Source: an uncultured Pelagibacteraceae bacterium
GTDB lineage: Bacteria; Pseudomonadota; Alphaproteobacteria; Pelagibacterales; Pelagibacteraceae
Direction: 5' to 3'
DNA: 36,056 bases
NCBI GenBank assembly: GCA_902617975.1
Contig: CACMYV010000010.1
Span: 1-36,056 of the forward strand
Within the stretch, counting starts at the first letter, position 1, and each line of letters opens with the position of its first letter. Of the stretch, positions 9,630-17,680 are shown piece after piece. The notes under the pieces are model-generated. The model was not told the DNA's origin, did no database searches, and saw only the letters and a list, made by a program, of their open reading frames with translations. The position numbers and the translations under genes are program-made.

Positions 9630-10122
9630 AAATGTATATCTATCAATAGGTTCTAATTTAGGAAATAGAATACATTTTTTAGAAAAATCTAAATATTTAT
9701 TGGAAACTCATGATATTAAAATTATCAAAATATCTAGTTATTATGAGACTGAGTCATGGCCAGATCCTAGTTTTCCAAAATTTATTAATGCTGTAATGCT
9801 AATAAAAACAAAATTAAATCAATTTGAGCTGTTTGAAATAATTAAGTCTATAGAAAAAAAATTAGGGAGAAAAATAGCACCTAAAAATCATCCAAGAAAT
9901 TGTGATATTGATATATTAGATTTTAATGGAAAGATTACTAAATCAAATAAAAAATTTATCAATTTAGAGATCCCGCATCCAAGAATGCATAATAGAAACT
10001 TTGTACTTATGCCACTCTTTGAAATATGCAAAAATTGGTCTCATCCAAAATTAAAAAAAAATATAGTAAAACTCTTAACTTCTTTAAAAAAAAATAATTT
10101 AAGAAGTATTAAAGTTATCTAA
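9595..10122 (+). CDS. folK: 6-hydroxymethyl-7,8-dihydropterin pyrophosphokinase
   Basis: HPPK transfers pyrophosphate from ATP to 6-hydroxymethyl-dihydropterin in folate synthesis. Family signatures are [11 protein letters not shown] at the N-terminus, the [12 protein letters not shown] segment, [13 protein letters not shown] (the family HPPK signature with the metal-binding DxD) and [18 protein letters not shown] chose the GTG at 9595 (about 175 residues): it places a short lead before the YLSIGSN strand. The frame stays open further upstream to a TTG at 9535, but that would add 20 residues encoded wholly inside smpB and unlike the family. The chosen start still overlaps smpB by 35 nt. Confidence 0.9.
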   Translation: MKKRDISDAQVKNVYLSIGSNLGNRIHFLEKSKYLLETHDIKIIKISSYYETESWPDPSFPKFINAVMLIKTKLNQFELFEIIKSIEKKLGRKIAPKNHPRNCDIDILDFNGKITKSNKKFINLEIPHPRMHNRNFVLMPLFEICKNWSHPKLKKNIVKLLTSLKKNNLRSIKVI

Positions 10123-10130
10123 ATAAGTGA

Positions 10131-10136
10131 TATAAT
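10131..10136 (+). promoter_or_regulatory. Candidate -10 box for rsh
   Basis: A perfect TATAAT ends 6 nt before the rsh ATG at 10143, so transcription from it would start at or next to the start codon. The only -35 candidate is weak (TTAAAG at 10109). If real, rsh would be transcribed as a leaderless message apart from dapA-smpB-folK. Confidence 0.35.
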
Positions 10137-10142
10137 AAATTG

Positions 10143-11885
10143 ATGCTAAATTCTGACGAATTAATAAATAAGGTTAAATCATACAATAAGTTTCTTAACC
10201 CAGAAACTCTAAGCAAAGCATATGATTTTGCAGTGAAAGTTCATAAAGATCAAAAACGACAATCAGGAGATCCCTACGTCATTCATCCTGTTGCTGTTGC
10301 AAATATTTTAACTGAACTTAAGTTGGATAGTGCAACGATAGCAACTGGTTTACTTCACGATACTATAGAAGATACTTATGCAACTTATAAAACTATAGAA
10401 GAACAATTTGGAAAAGAAGTTGCTGATTTAGTTGATGGAGTTACAAAAATTTCAGTTTTTGAAAACCAAGCTATTTCTAATTCAAAAGCTGAAAATTTTA
10501 GAAAACTCATCCTGGCAACTTCTAAAGATATTAGAGTCCTTCTTGTGAAACTTGCAGATCGTTTGCATAATATGAGAACTTTGAAGGCTATTGATAAAGA
10601 GGAAAAAAGAAAAAGAATTGCAAAAGAAACTATGGAAATTTATGCTCCTCTAGCTGATAGAATGGGAATGAATAGAATAAGAGATGAACTTGAAGATCTT
10701 TCTTTCGATATTTTAAATCCTGAAGCAAGAAAAATGATCAAAGATAGATTAGACACAATAAAAGATAATAATTTGATTAATTATAACTCAGTTCTTAGTG
10801 AATTTGAAAATCTATTAAATGAAAATAATGTTGATTTTAAAATTTATTCTAGAGAAAAAACACCTTTTTCTATTTGGAGAAAAATACAAAAAAAAAGAAC
10901 CTCACTAGAACAAATTACAGACATAATTGGTTTTAGAATAATTTTAGATAATGTTGAAAATTGTTACAAAACCTTAGGCGTAATTCATAATAAATGGAAT
11001 TGCATACCTGGTAGATTTAAAGATTACATTTCATCTCCAAAAATAAATAATTATAAATCTCTCCATACAGCAGTGATCGGTCCAAATAAAAGACCTATTG
11101 AAATACAACTAAGAACACAACAAATGCATGAATTTGCGCAAAGAGGTATAGCTTCTCATTGGAAATATAAATCGTCAGAAAAGTTTAACTCTTTAACTTG
11201 GAAGGAATATGATTGGTTAGCAGATCTAGTAGAAATTATTGATAAAAATGAAAATCCTGAACATTACTTTGAGTATACAAAACTGCAAATGTTTCAAGAA
11301 AATGTTTTTTGTTTTACACCAAAAGGCTCAGTTATAAAATTACCCAAAGAAGCAAGTCCAATTGACTTTGCTTATGCTGTTCACACTAAAGTAGGTGATA
11401 CTGCAATTGGATGTGAAATAAATGGAAAGGAAAGTCCTTTACAATCAATATTGCGAAATGGAGATGTAGTTAAAATATTAACATCAAAAAAAGATTCACC
11501 TTCTTTGCATTGGATAACAAGTGCTAAAACTGGTAAAGCTAGAGCTGCTATAAGAAGATACTGGCAATACAAAGAAGACAGCAAGCCTACTGAAAAAAAA
11601 TATAACACTACACTTTGGATGTCTTTACCTGACAGACCTGGAATATTAGGAGACGTTACAACAATGATTGGAACGAATAATGTAAATATTTCAAGTGTTG
11701 AAATGGTGGAAAAGACTAAAAGAACCATTAATTTTAGATTCAACCTAATTATTCAAGATTTGAAAAACTTTACAAAACTTATTAGTGAGCTAAAACAGAA
11801 AGAATATAATTTCAAAATAATTAGACATAAAAACAAAAAATATGCTTTCTTTAAAAGATTCTTTAGCGGTTTTAAAAAAAACTAA
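10143..11885 (+). CDS. Bifunctional (p)ppGpp synthetase/hydrolase, short RSH form
   Basis: A RelA/SpoT homologue that makes and degrades the alarmone (p)ppGpp. The N-terminal HD hydrolase domain has the intact LLHDTIEDT motif at about residue 72. The synthetase domain has DIIGFRIIL and RFKDYI...NNYKSLHT at about 290. A TGS domain lies at about 387-445 and an ACT domain (SLPDRPGILGDV) at about 489-570. The protein is 580 residues, whereas alphaproteobacterial RSH proteins are usually above 700. The missing part corresponds to the helical and zinc-finger/RIS region between TGS and ACT. I prefer the ATG at 10143 to the TTG one codon earlier. The end overlaps pyrE by 44 nt. Confidence 0.95.
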   Translation: MLNSDELINKVKSYNKFLNPETLSKAYDFAVKVHKDQKRQSGDPYVIHPVAVANILTELKLDSATIATGLLHDTIEDTYATYKTIEEQFGKEVADLVDGVTKISVFENQAISNSKAENFRKLILATSKDIRVLLVKLADRLHNMRTLKAIDKEEKRKRIAKETMEIYAPLADRMGMNRIRDELEDLSFDILNPEARKMIKDRLDTIKDNNLINYNSVLSEFENLLNENNVDFKIYSREKTPFSIWRKIQKKRTSLEQITDIIGFRIILDNVENCYKTLGVIHNKWNCIPGRFKDYISSPKINNYKSLHTAVIGPNKRPIEIQLRTQQMHEFAQRGIASHWKYKSSEKFNSLTWKEYDWLADLVEIIDKNENPEHYFEYTKLQMFQENVFCFTPKGSVIKLPKEASPIDFAYAVHTKVGDTAIGCEINGKESPLQSILRNGDVVKILTSKKDSPSLHWITSAKTGKARAAIRRYWQYKEDSKPTEKKYNTTLWMSLPDRPGILGDVTTMIGTNNVNISSVEMVEKTKRTINFRFNLIIQDLKNFTKLISELKQKEYNFKIIRHKNKKYAFFKRFFSGFKKN

Positions 11886-12432
11886 GGCACTTTTAGAAGG
11901 ACATTTTGTTTTATCTTCAGGTTTACATTCACCCCAGTATGTTCAGTGTGCTAAATTATTAAGTTATCCAAAAAAATCAGAAGAATTTTGTAAATCCTTA
12001 AGTACTAAAATAAAAAAAAAATTCAAAAAAATCGATATAATTTTGTCACCAGCTATGGGGGGTATTGTAATAGGTTATATTGTTGGAAATTTGTTGAATA
12101 AGGAGACAATATTTTGTGAGAGAGTTAATGGGAAATTTATTTTAAGAAGAGGTTTTTCAATTAAAAAAAATTCTAAAGTTTTGATAGTAGAAGACGTAAT
12201 TACTACAGGTAAGTCAAGTTTAGAATGTGCTCGACTTGTAAAAAAATATAAATCAAAAGTAGTTGGATATGCGTGTTTGATTAATAGATCTAGTAAACCT
12301 AGTTTAAAAATTAAAGATAAAAATATTGTTTCGCAAATTAAATTAGAAATACCAACTTATAAAAGAAACGATTTACCAATTGAGTTAAAAAAAATTCCAA
12401 TTACTAAACCTGGAAGTAGATATTTAAAATGA
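11842..12432 (+). CDS. pyrE: Orotate phosphoribosyltransferase
   Basis: A 196-residue enzyme converting orotate and PRPP to orotidine 5'-phosphate in UMP synthesis. The N-terminal EGHFVLSSGLHSPQYVQC segment and the PRPP-binding loop VLIVEDVITTGKSSLE (about 114-129) are diagnostic. The ATG at 11842 is needed to give the usual lead before EGHF, so its first 44 nt lie inside the end of rsh in another frame. The last 4 nt overlap pdxJ (ATGA). The rsh-pyrE-pdxJ-acpS-lepB-rnc order is a known alphaproteobacterial neighbourhood. Confidence 0.96.
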   Translation: MLSLKDSLAVLKKTKALLEGHFVLSSGLHSPQYVQCAKLLSYPKKSEEFCKSLSTKIKKKFKKIDIILSPAMGGIVIGYIVGNLLNKETIFCERVNGKFILRRGFSIKKNSKVLIVEDVITTGKSSLECARLVKKYKSKVVGYACLINRSSKPSLKIKDKNIVSQIKLEIPTYKRNDLPIELKKIPITKPGSRYLK

Positions 12433-13148
12433 AATCTAGACTAGGTGTTAACGTAGACCATATTGCAACATTAAGAAACGCCAGAGGAGAGGGGCATCCT
12501 GATCCTATTTCATATGCAAGACAAGTTATGAATTTCGGTGCAAATTCTATTACTATTCATTTAAGAGAAGATCGTAGACATATTCGAGATGAAGACGTAG
12601 CTATATTTTCAAAAATTAAAAGAGTACCAATAAATTTAGAAATGGCTGCTAACAATGAAATGCTTAAAATTGCATTAAAATATAAACCCAATTTTGTTTG
12701 TATAGTTCCAGAAAAAAGGAATGAAATAACCACCGAAGGAGGTTTAAATATCACAAAAAATAAAAAAATAATTAAAAAAGTAATTAGTAAATTAAATTCA
12801 AAAAAAATTAGAACAAGTCTTTTCATCAATCCAAATATTAAAGATGTTTTTGCATCAAAAGAATTAAATGCAAAATGTGTGGAACTTCATACAGGAAAAT
12901 TTGCTTTAAAAGTTAAAAATAATAAAAATTATTTAGTCGAGTTTAAAAAAATAAAAAATTGCGCCACGTTAGCAAAAAAACTAGGAATGGAAGTTCATGC
13001 AGGTCATGGCCTAGATTATAAATCAACTAAAATTTTAAGAAAGATTAAATCTATAGAGGAATTTAATATTGGACATTTTATAATTGGAGAGGCCATCATG
13101 TTTGGTATAAAAAAAGTAATCACTAATTTTAGAAAAATATTAAACTAA
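12429..13148 (+). CDS. pdxJ: Pyridoxine 5'-phosphate synthase
   Basis: A 239-residue TIM-barrel enzyme that condenses 1-deoxyxylulose 5-phosphate with 3-amino-2-oxopropyl phosphate to give pyridoxine 5'-phosphate. The N-terminus LGVNVDHIATLRNARG and the GHPDPISYA and HLREDRRHI segments are hallmark. Also present are NLEMAANNEML, HTGKFA and the glycine-rich GHGLDY close to the C-terminus. It is joined to pyrE by ATGA and to acpS by a 1-nt overlap (TAATG). De novo PLP supply fits the PLP enzymes glyA and metY in this window. Confidence 0.98.
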   Translation: MKSRLGVNVDHIATLRNARGEGHPDPISYARQVMNFGANSITIHLREDRRHIRDEDVAIFSKIKRVPINLEMAANNEMLKIALKYKPNFVCIVPEKRNEITTEGGLNITKNKKIIKKVISKLNSKKIRTSLFINPNIKDVFASKELNAKCVELHTGKFALKVKNNKNYLVEFKKIKNCATLAKKLGMEVHAGHGLDYKSTKILRKIKSIEEFNIGHFIIGEAIMFGIKKVITNFRKILN

Positions 13149-13534
13149 TGATAATTGGTAACGGCGTTGATATTATTGATAATAAAAGAATAGAAAAATC
13201 CCTTAAAATTAAAGGTTTTAAAAAAAGACTCTTTACATTGAATGAAATTAAACAATCAAAAAAATACAGAAACAAAACCAATTACTTTGCAAAAAGATTT
13301 GCTGCTAAAGAAGCTTTTGTTAAATCAATAGGCACAGGCTTTAGAGATAATATTAATTTTAATGATATTGAAATATACAATAATAAGAAAGGGTCACCTA
13401 AAATTAAAATTTCACAGAAAATACAAGATATATTAAAAAAAAAATTTAAATTAAAGAATTACGATATACATCTTTCACTTTCAGATGAAAAAAACCACTC
13501 AATTGCATTTGTTATTTTGAATAGAAAAAAATGA
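13148..13534 (+). CDS. acpS: Holo-[acyl-carrier-protein] synthase
   Basis: A 128-residue 4'-phosphopantetheinyl transferase that activates acyl carrier protein using CoA. The signatures are GNGVDIIDNKRI at the N-terminus, with the Mg-binding Asp, and YFAKRFAAKEAFVKSIGTGF with the second metal-binding Glu. A C-terminal LSLSDEKNHSIAFVIL strand follows. Length is normal. It overlaps pdxJ by 1 nt and lepB by 4 nt (ATGA), so it is almost certainly co-translated with both. Confidence 0.97.
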   Translation: MIIGNGVDIIDNKRIEKSLKIKGFKKRLFTLNEIKQSKKYRNKTNYFAKRFAAKEAFVKSIGTGFRDNINFNDIEIYNNKKGSPKIKISQKIQDILKKKFKLKNYDIHLSLSDEKNHSIAFVILNRKK

Positions 13535-14259
13535 AAAATTTCATAATTGATAATACTAAAACATTACTTTATGCATTAATAATCGCAGTATTTATAAGAT
13601 CAATATTAATCCAGCCATTTTATATACCATCATCATCAATGGAAACTAACTTGCTTGTGGGTGACAGATTATTTGTTACAAAATTTTCTTACGGATATAG
13701 TAAACATTCATTTCCTTTTAGTCCTCCTATTTTTAAAGGACGTATATTAAATAAAAACCCTAAAAGAGGAGACGTTATAGTTTTTAAAACACCTGCTGAT
13801 AATCGTACAGATTATATTAAAAGATTGATTGGTTTACCAGGTGATACAATACAATTTATTGATGGTGATTTATATATAAATTCTAATCAAGTATTAAAAA
13901 CAATTAAAAGTAAAAATGATAAGTTATATTGTGGATCAACCCAAATTGATGTCAATATATTCGAAGAAAAGCTTCCAAATGGAAAAAGTTATTTAGCTGC
14001 ATATAGAACCGATATAACTTTTTCTAATTCAGATAAATACATTGTTCCTGAAAATCACTTTTTTTTCTTAGGTGACAATAGAGATTGTTCTAAAGACAGC
14101 AGATTTCTATCTGAAGTTGGTTATGTTAATCAAAATAATTTAGTTGGAAAAGCACAATTTTTATTTTTTTCATCTAATCCAAGGAAAGGAAGTATCTTTA
14201 ATATTTTCAAATGGAATGAAATAGTTCGATTTGAAAGATTTTTTAATAAAATAATTTAA
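13531..14259 (+). CDS. lepB: Signal peptidase I
   Basis: A 242-residue inner-membrane serine protease that removes signal peptides from exported proteins. An N-terminal membrane anchor spans about residues 9-27. The catalytic serine is in IPSSSMETNL, the general-base lysine in RTDYIKRLIGLPGD, and the FFLGDNRDCSKDSR box near residue 177-191 is intact. It starts inside the acpS stop (ATGA) and is 4 nt from rnc. The acpS-lepB-rnc order is standard for the class. Confidence 0.97.
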   Translation: MKNFIIDNTKTLLYALIIAVFIRSILIQPFYIPSSSMETNLLVGDRLFVTKFSYGYSKHSFPFSPPIFKGRILNKNPKRGDVIVFKTPADNRTDYIKRLIGLPGDTIQFIDGDLYINSNQVLKTIKSKNDKLYCGSTQIDVNIFEEKLPNGKSYLAAYRTDITFSNSDKYIVPENHFFFLGDNRDCSKDSRFLSEVGYVNQNNLVGKAQFLFFSSNPRKGSIFNIFKWNEIVRFERFFNKII

Positions 14260-14263
14260 ATAA

Positions 14264-14926
14264 ATGAAGTTAAACAAACTACAAAAGAAAATAGGTATTA
14301 GCTTTAAAGATGATAAACTATTGATACAAGCCTTAACACACAAAAGTTTTGATACAAAAAATAATTATGAAAAACTAGAATTTTTAGGTGATAGAGTTTT
14401 AGGGTTTGTTATATCAAAGAAACTTTTAGAGTTATATCCAAATGAAAAAGTAGGTATGATTGACAAAAAACTTGCAAATTTAGTTAATAAAAATAAGTGT
14501 TTTGAAATTGGCAAGGAATTAGAATTGGATAATTATATTTTAACAGGAAACACAGAAAAGAAAAAAAAAGTCAATATAGAAAAAAAAATTATATCTGATT
14601 GTTGCGAGTCTTTGATAGGAGCAATTTATATAGATAAAGGTTTTGAGGTTTCGTCAAAATTTATATTAAATTATTGGAAAAATTATTTAAATTTATCAGA
14701 TATTACTGTAATCGACTCCAAAACAAGATTACAAGAATATTCATTAAAGAAATTTAAAGCATTGCCAATATATAAACTTATTTCTAATACAGGACCTAGA
14801 CATAAACCAAATTTTAAAATTAGTGTAAAAATTAAAGATAGCAAAACAGTTATCGCTGATGGTAGTTCAAAAAAAAATGCAGAACAAGCTGCAGCTAAGA
14901 AACTTTTAGAAATTATTAAAATGTAA
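14264..14926 (+). CDS. rnc: Ribonuclease III
   Basis: A 220-residue double-strand-specific endoribonuclease that processes rRNA precursors and structured mRNAs. The catalytic signature YEKLEFLGDRVLGFVI is at about residues 34-49 and the second metal-binding site is in ISDCCESLIGAIYIDKG. The C-terminal dsRNA-binding domain covers about 150-220, including the SSKKNAEQAAAKKLL helix. It overlaps recO by 1 nt (TAATG). The Ras-like GTPase gene era, which usually sits between rnc and recO in Alphaproteobacteria, is absent here. Confidence 0.97.
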   Translation: MKLNKLQKKIGISFKDDKLLIQALTHKSFDTKNNYEKLEFLGDRVLGFVISKKLLELYPNEKVGMIDKKLANLVNKNKCFEIGKELELDNYILTGNTEKKKKVNIEKKIISDCCESLIGAIYIDKGFEVSSKFILNYWKNYLNLSDITVIDSKTRLQEYSLKKFKALPIYKLISNTGPRHKPNFKISVKIKDSKTVIADGSSKKNAEQAAAKKLLEIIKM

Positions 14927-15606
14927 TGAATTGGCAAGATAAAGGTTATTTACTTTCAAAAAATAAATATAATGAAAATTCTGTAATATCTGAATTTTAT
15001 ACTGAAAATCATGGAAAAATTTCAGGAATTATTTTTGGAGGAACTTCAAAAAAAATAAAAAACTACCTATTTGAGGGAAATAAATTGTATATAAATTACA
15101 ATTCAAAATCTCAATCAAAAATTGGTTCTCTAAAAGTTGAAATTGATGAATTTAAAACTCCTTACTTTTTAGAAGATAAGCAAAAACTCCTTTGTATAAT
15201 TTATACAATGAATTTGATTAAAATTTTAACAGTAGAGAACGAAAAAAATAGAGAGATTTATTATTTAATTGATAATTATTTTGAGATATTAAAAGATGAA
15301 GAGTGGCTTTCAAGGTTTGTAAATTGGGAGTTAAATTTTTATAAATTAATTGGATATGACATAGACTTTAATGATTATGTAGAAGAAGTTTCTGAAGGCA
15401 ATAAAATTAATTATAAACTAAAAAATTCTGATAAAATTATACCAAATTTTTTAGTAAATAAAAATGAAGCAGATATAAGTTTTGAAGATACTTTTGATGC
15501 TTTACAAATTGTTGGAGACTTTTTAGATAAAACAATAGTCAAACCGAATAATCTTAATTTTCCTAAAACAAGACTTAATTTTCAAAATTCTTTAAAATTA
15601 ATCTAG
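14926..15606 (+). CDS. recO: DNA repair protein RecO
   Basis: A 226-residue mediator of RecA loading in the RecFOR gap-repair pathway. The N-terminal OB-fold region shows the typical WQDKGYLLSKNKYNENSVISEFYTENHGKISGII pattern (read in parts: GYLLS, ENSVI, ENHGKISG), followed by a helical C-terminal part with RFVNWELNFYKLIGYDIDF, a strongly RecO-like element. The usual cysteine zinc cluster is not seen. Its last 9 bp overlap the 3' end of convergent hemB. Confidence 0.92.
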   Translation: MNWQDKGYLLSKNKYNENSVISEFYTENHGKISGIIFGGTSKKIKNYLFEGNKLYINYNSKSQSKIGSLKVEIDEFKTPYFLEDKQKLLCIIYTMNLIKILTVENEKNREIYYLIDNYFEILKDEEWLSRFVNWELNFYKLIGYDIDFNDYVEEVSEGNKINYKLKNSDKIIPNFLVNKNEADISFEDTFDALQIVGDFLDKTIVKPNNLNFPKTRLNFQNSLKLI

Positions 15607-16584
15607 TTTTATTTGATCAGCAAAATAGGTTATAATTGCACTTGCTCCAGCTCTTTTAAAGGAAACTAGACTTTCATATATCGATTTTTTATCTAATATA
15701 TTTTTTGAAATTGCATTTTGTATGAGACTATATTCTCCTGATACTTGGTATGCAATAATTGGAATTTTAAAATTATTCTTAACTTCTCTTATTATATCAA
15801 GATAAGGCATTCCTGGTTTTACTATAATCATGTCTGCGCCTTCTTTTATATCTAATGCAACTTCTCTTAATGACTCATAATTATTTTTAAAATCCATTTG
15901 ATAAGTTTTTTTGTCTCCTTTTAAGACACTTCTTGATCCAACAGCATTTCTGAATGGGCCATAAAAACTTGATGCATACTTAACAGCATATGATAAAATT
16001 TGAACATCTTTAAGATTATTTTTATCTAAAGCTTTACGAATTTTTAAAACTCTACCATCCATCATATCTGATGGTGCAATCACATCGCATCCCATTTTTG
16101 CCTGCAATATTGATTGTTTAATCAAGATTTCTAATGTTTCATCATTTAAAATTTCATTTTTTTTAATTATTCCATCATGACCATGTGATGTATATGGATC
16201 TAATGCAACATCACACATTATTCCAATTTCGTTCTTATAATTTTTTTTGATGAACTTTATTGCTTGGCAAACTAAATTATTTTCATTTAATGCTTCATTT
16301 CCATATTCATCTCTTTTTCTTGGATTTGTATAAGGGAATAAAGCTACCATGGGTATTCCCAATTTTAGTGCTTTATCAACTACTCTTTTTAATTTATCAA
16401 TAGAATACCTAAAAACATTTGGCATTGAATTAATTGGAACTTTTTTTGCTTTTCCTTCAGTAAGAAAGATAGGTAAAATAAAATCATTGTAAGATAGATC
16501 ATTATCTTGAACTAATCTTCTAGACCAACTGAATTTTCTTGATCTTCTCAATCTTAAATTAGGATAGTTACCTGTGATAATCAT
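15598..16584 (-). CDS. hemB: Delta-aminolevulinic acid dehydratase (porphobilinogen synthase)
   Basis: A 328-residue TIM-barrel enzyme that condenses two 5-aminolevulinate molecules to porphobilinogen in heme synthesis. Both Schiff-base lysines are visible: SYAVKYASSFYGPFR and IIVKPGMPYLD. The metal-binding region reads CDVALDPYTSHGHDG, so the second and third cysteines of the zinc-type site (CxCxxxxxxxC) are Ala and Asp. This is the Mg/K-type arrangement usual in Alphaproteobacteria. I prefer the ATG at 16584 over a TTG two codons upstream. It converges on recO with a 9-bp overlap. Confidence 0.97.
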   Translation of the reverse strand: MIITGNYPNLRLRRSRKFSWSRRLVQDNDLSYNDFILPIFLTEGKAKKVPINSMPNVFRYSIDKLKRVVDKALKLGIPMVALFPYTNPRKRDEYGNEALNENNLVCQAIKFIKKNYKNEIGIMCDVALDPYTSHGHDGIIKKNEILNDETLEILIKQSILQAKMGCDVIAPSDMMDGRVLKIRKALDKNNLKDVQILSYAVKYASSFYGPFRNAVGSRSVLKGDKKTYQMDFKNNYESLREVALDIKEGADMIIVKPGMPYLDIIREVKNNFKIPIIAYQVSGEYSLIQNAISKNILDKKSIYESLVSFKRAGASAIITYFADQIKLD

Positions 16585-16624
16585 TATCAATTAATTTTTT
16601 TGATGCGACAATAGTAATATTTAA

Positions 16625-16630
16625 TATAAT
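16625..16630 (+). promoter_or_regulatory. Candidate -10 box for the oxygenase-rpiB-glyA run
   Basis: A perfect TATAAT lies in the 70-bp hemB/oxygenase divergent gap, 24 nt before the start codon of the oxygenase gene. No -35 box with normal spacing is recognisable; a TTGATG at 16599 would be about 20 nt away. Confidence 0.35.
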
Positions 16631-16654
16631 AGTCTATAAGATAGTAGAGCACCG

Positions 16655-17245
16655 ATGTCACAATTATTCAATGATTTCCAAAAACAAGATGTAAAATTTG
16701 ATATCATAAAATTAAAACAAGCTTGTGATGAAGTATTAAAAATAAAAGGTTTTGATACAAGTCTTGGAATACCTCACTTCGCCGGTATACCCCTAAATCA
16801 AATTCCAGGTGATCCAGACTCTGTTAAAGGAAATAATGTAAGAGGCATTTATTGGACTAAACCAGATAGTACAGGTGTTGAGGTACAGAGGGAAAGTAAA
16901 ATTGATGAACATAAATATACAGAATTTGTTGATGACTTTAAAAATACTTATTTCAAAGAAGTTTATGACCAATTAACAAAAAAGTATAAATTAGGTAGAA
17001 TGAGACTTCTTCTTAAAGAGCCAAGATCAACATTGAGTTGGCATAGAGATCCGGAGCCAAGGCTTCATATACCTATATACACAAATCCTGGAGCAATAAT
17101 GGTTGTTGATAATGTTGCAAAACATATGCCAGCAGATGGCTCTGTTTGGATTACTAATAATACTAAATATCACAATGCATTTAATGGGGGTGAAGAAAAT
17201 AGAGTTCACCTTGTTGCTTGTGTTTTAAATTACAAATTTAATTAA
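16655..17245 (+). CDS. Aspartyl/asparaginyl beta-hydroxylase-like Fe(II)/2-oxoglutarate oxygenase
   Basis: A 196-residue protein whose C-terminal half fits the Asp/Asn beta-hydroxylase double-stranded beta-helix. It has the HxD iron ligand pair in LSWHRDPEPRLHIP (His130, Asp132), a distal iron-binding His173 in KYHNAFN, and Arg183 in ENRVHLV as the likely 2-oxoglutarate carboxylate binder. The spacing matches the family. The N-terminal ~110 residues are not recognisable. No signal peptide is seen, so it is probably cytoplasmic. The substrate is unknown; family members hydroxylate protein side chains, free amino acids or lipid head groups. It is followed after 1 nt by rpiB, but there is no functional link I can name. 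Confidence 0.75.
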   Translation: MSQLFNDFQKQDVKFDIIKLKQACDEVLKIKGFDTSLGIPHFAGIPLNQIPGDPDSVKGNNVRGIYWTKPDSTGVEVQRESKIDEHKYTEFVDDFKNTYFKEVYDQLTKKYKLGRMRLLLKEPRSTLSWHRDPEPRLHIPIYTNPGAIMVVDNVAKHMPADGSVWITNNTKYHNAFNGGEENRVHLVACVLNYKFN

Positions 17246-17246
17246 A

Positions 17247-17672
17247 TTGAAAAAAATTTTTATTGCTTCAGATCATGGTGGTTTTAATTTAAAAAAGAAT
17301 ATTTTAAAATATTTCAATAAAAATTATCCAATAAAAGATCTGGGACCAAAACAAAATAAGAAGTCAGTTGATTACCCTGATTTTGCTCATAAACTTTGTA
17401 AACAAGTGGCAAAAAATAAGAATCATGTAGGAATACTTGTTTGTGGTTCAGGAGTAGGAATGTCTATTGCTGCAAACAAAAATAAGGGAATACGCGCAGC
17501 TTTATGCTATTCAGTAAAAAATGCCAAATTATCGCGATTGCATAATGATGCAAATGTTATAACATTAGGAGAAAGGCTTATTAAAAAAACAGTTGCCTTA
17601 AAATGTGTTGAAAGCTTTATAAAAACTGAGTTTGAAGGCGGTAGACATATAAAAAGAATTAAAAAAATATAG
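17247..17672 (+). CDS. rpiB: Ribose-5-phosphate isomerase B
   Basis: A 141-residue RpiB/LacAB-type isomerase that interconverts ribose 5-phosphate and ribulose 5-phosphate. The N-terminal IASDHGGFNLK, the active-site ILVCGSGVGMSIAANK with its catalytic cysteine, and the NDANVITLGERL segment are all present. The start is TTG at 17247: the family begins directly with a K(I/F)xIASDH strand and no ATG is available at the right place. It is 1 nt after the oxygenase stop and 8 nt before glyA. rpiB-glyA adjacency is common in Alphaproteobacteria. Confidence 0.96.
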   Translation: MKKIFIASDHGGFNLKKNILKYFNKNYPIKDLGPKQNKKSVDYPDFAHKLCKQVAKNKNHVGILVCGSGVGMSIAANKNKGIRAALCYSVKNAKLSRLHNDANVITLGERLIKKTVALKCVESFIKTEFEGGRHIKRIKKI

Positions 17673-17680
17673 GTAAATAA

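Noticed and set aside
11381..11743. Minus-strand open frame of 120 codons opposite rsh
   Set aside because: Antisense to the TGS and ACT coding region; hydrophobic shadow translation with no start context or family.
17673..17680. Glycine riboswitch in front of glyA
   Set aside because: Only 8 nt separate rpiB and glyA, so there is no room for an aptamer.
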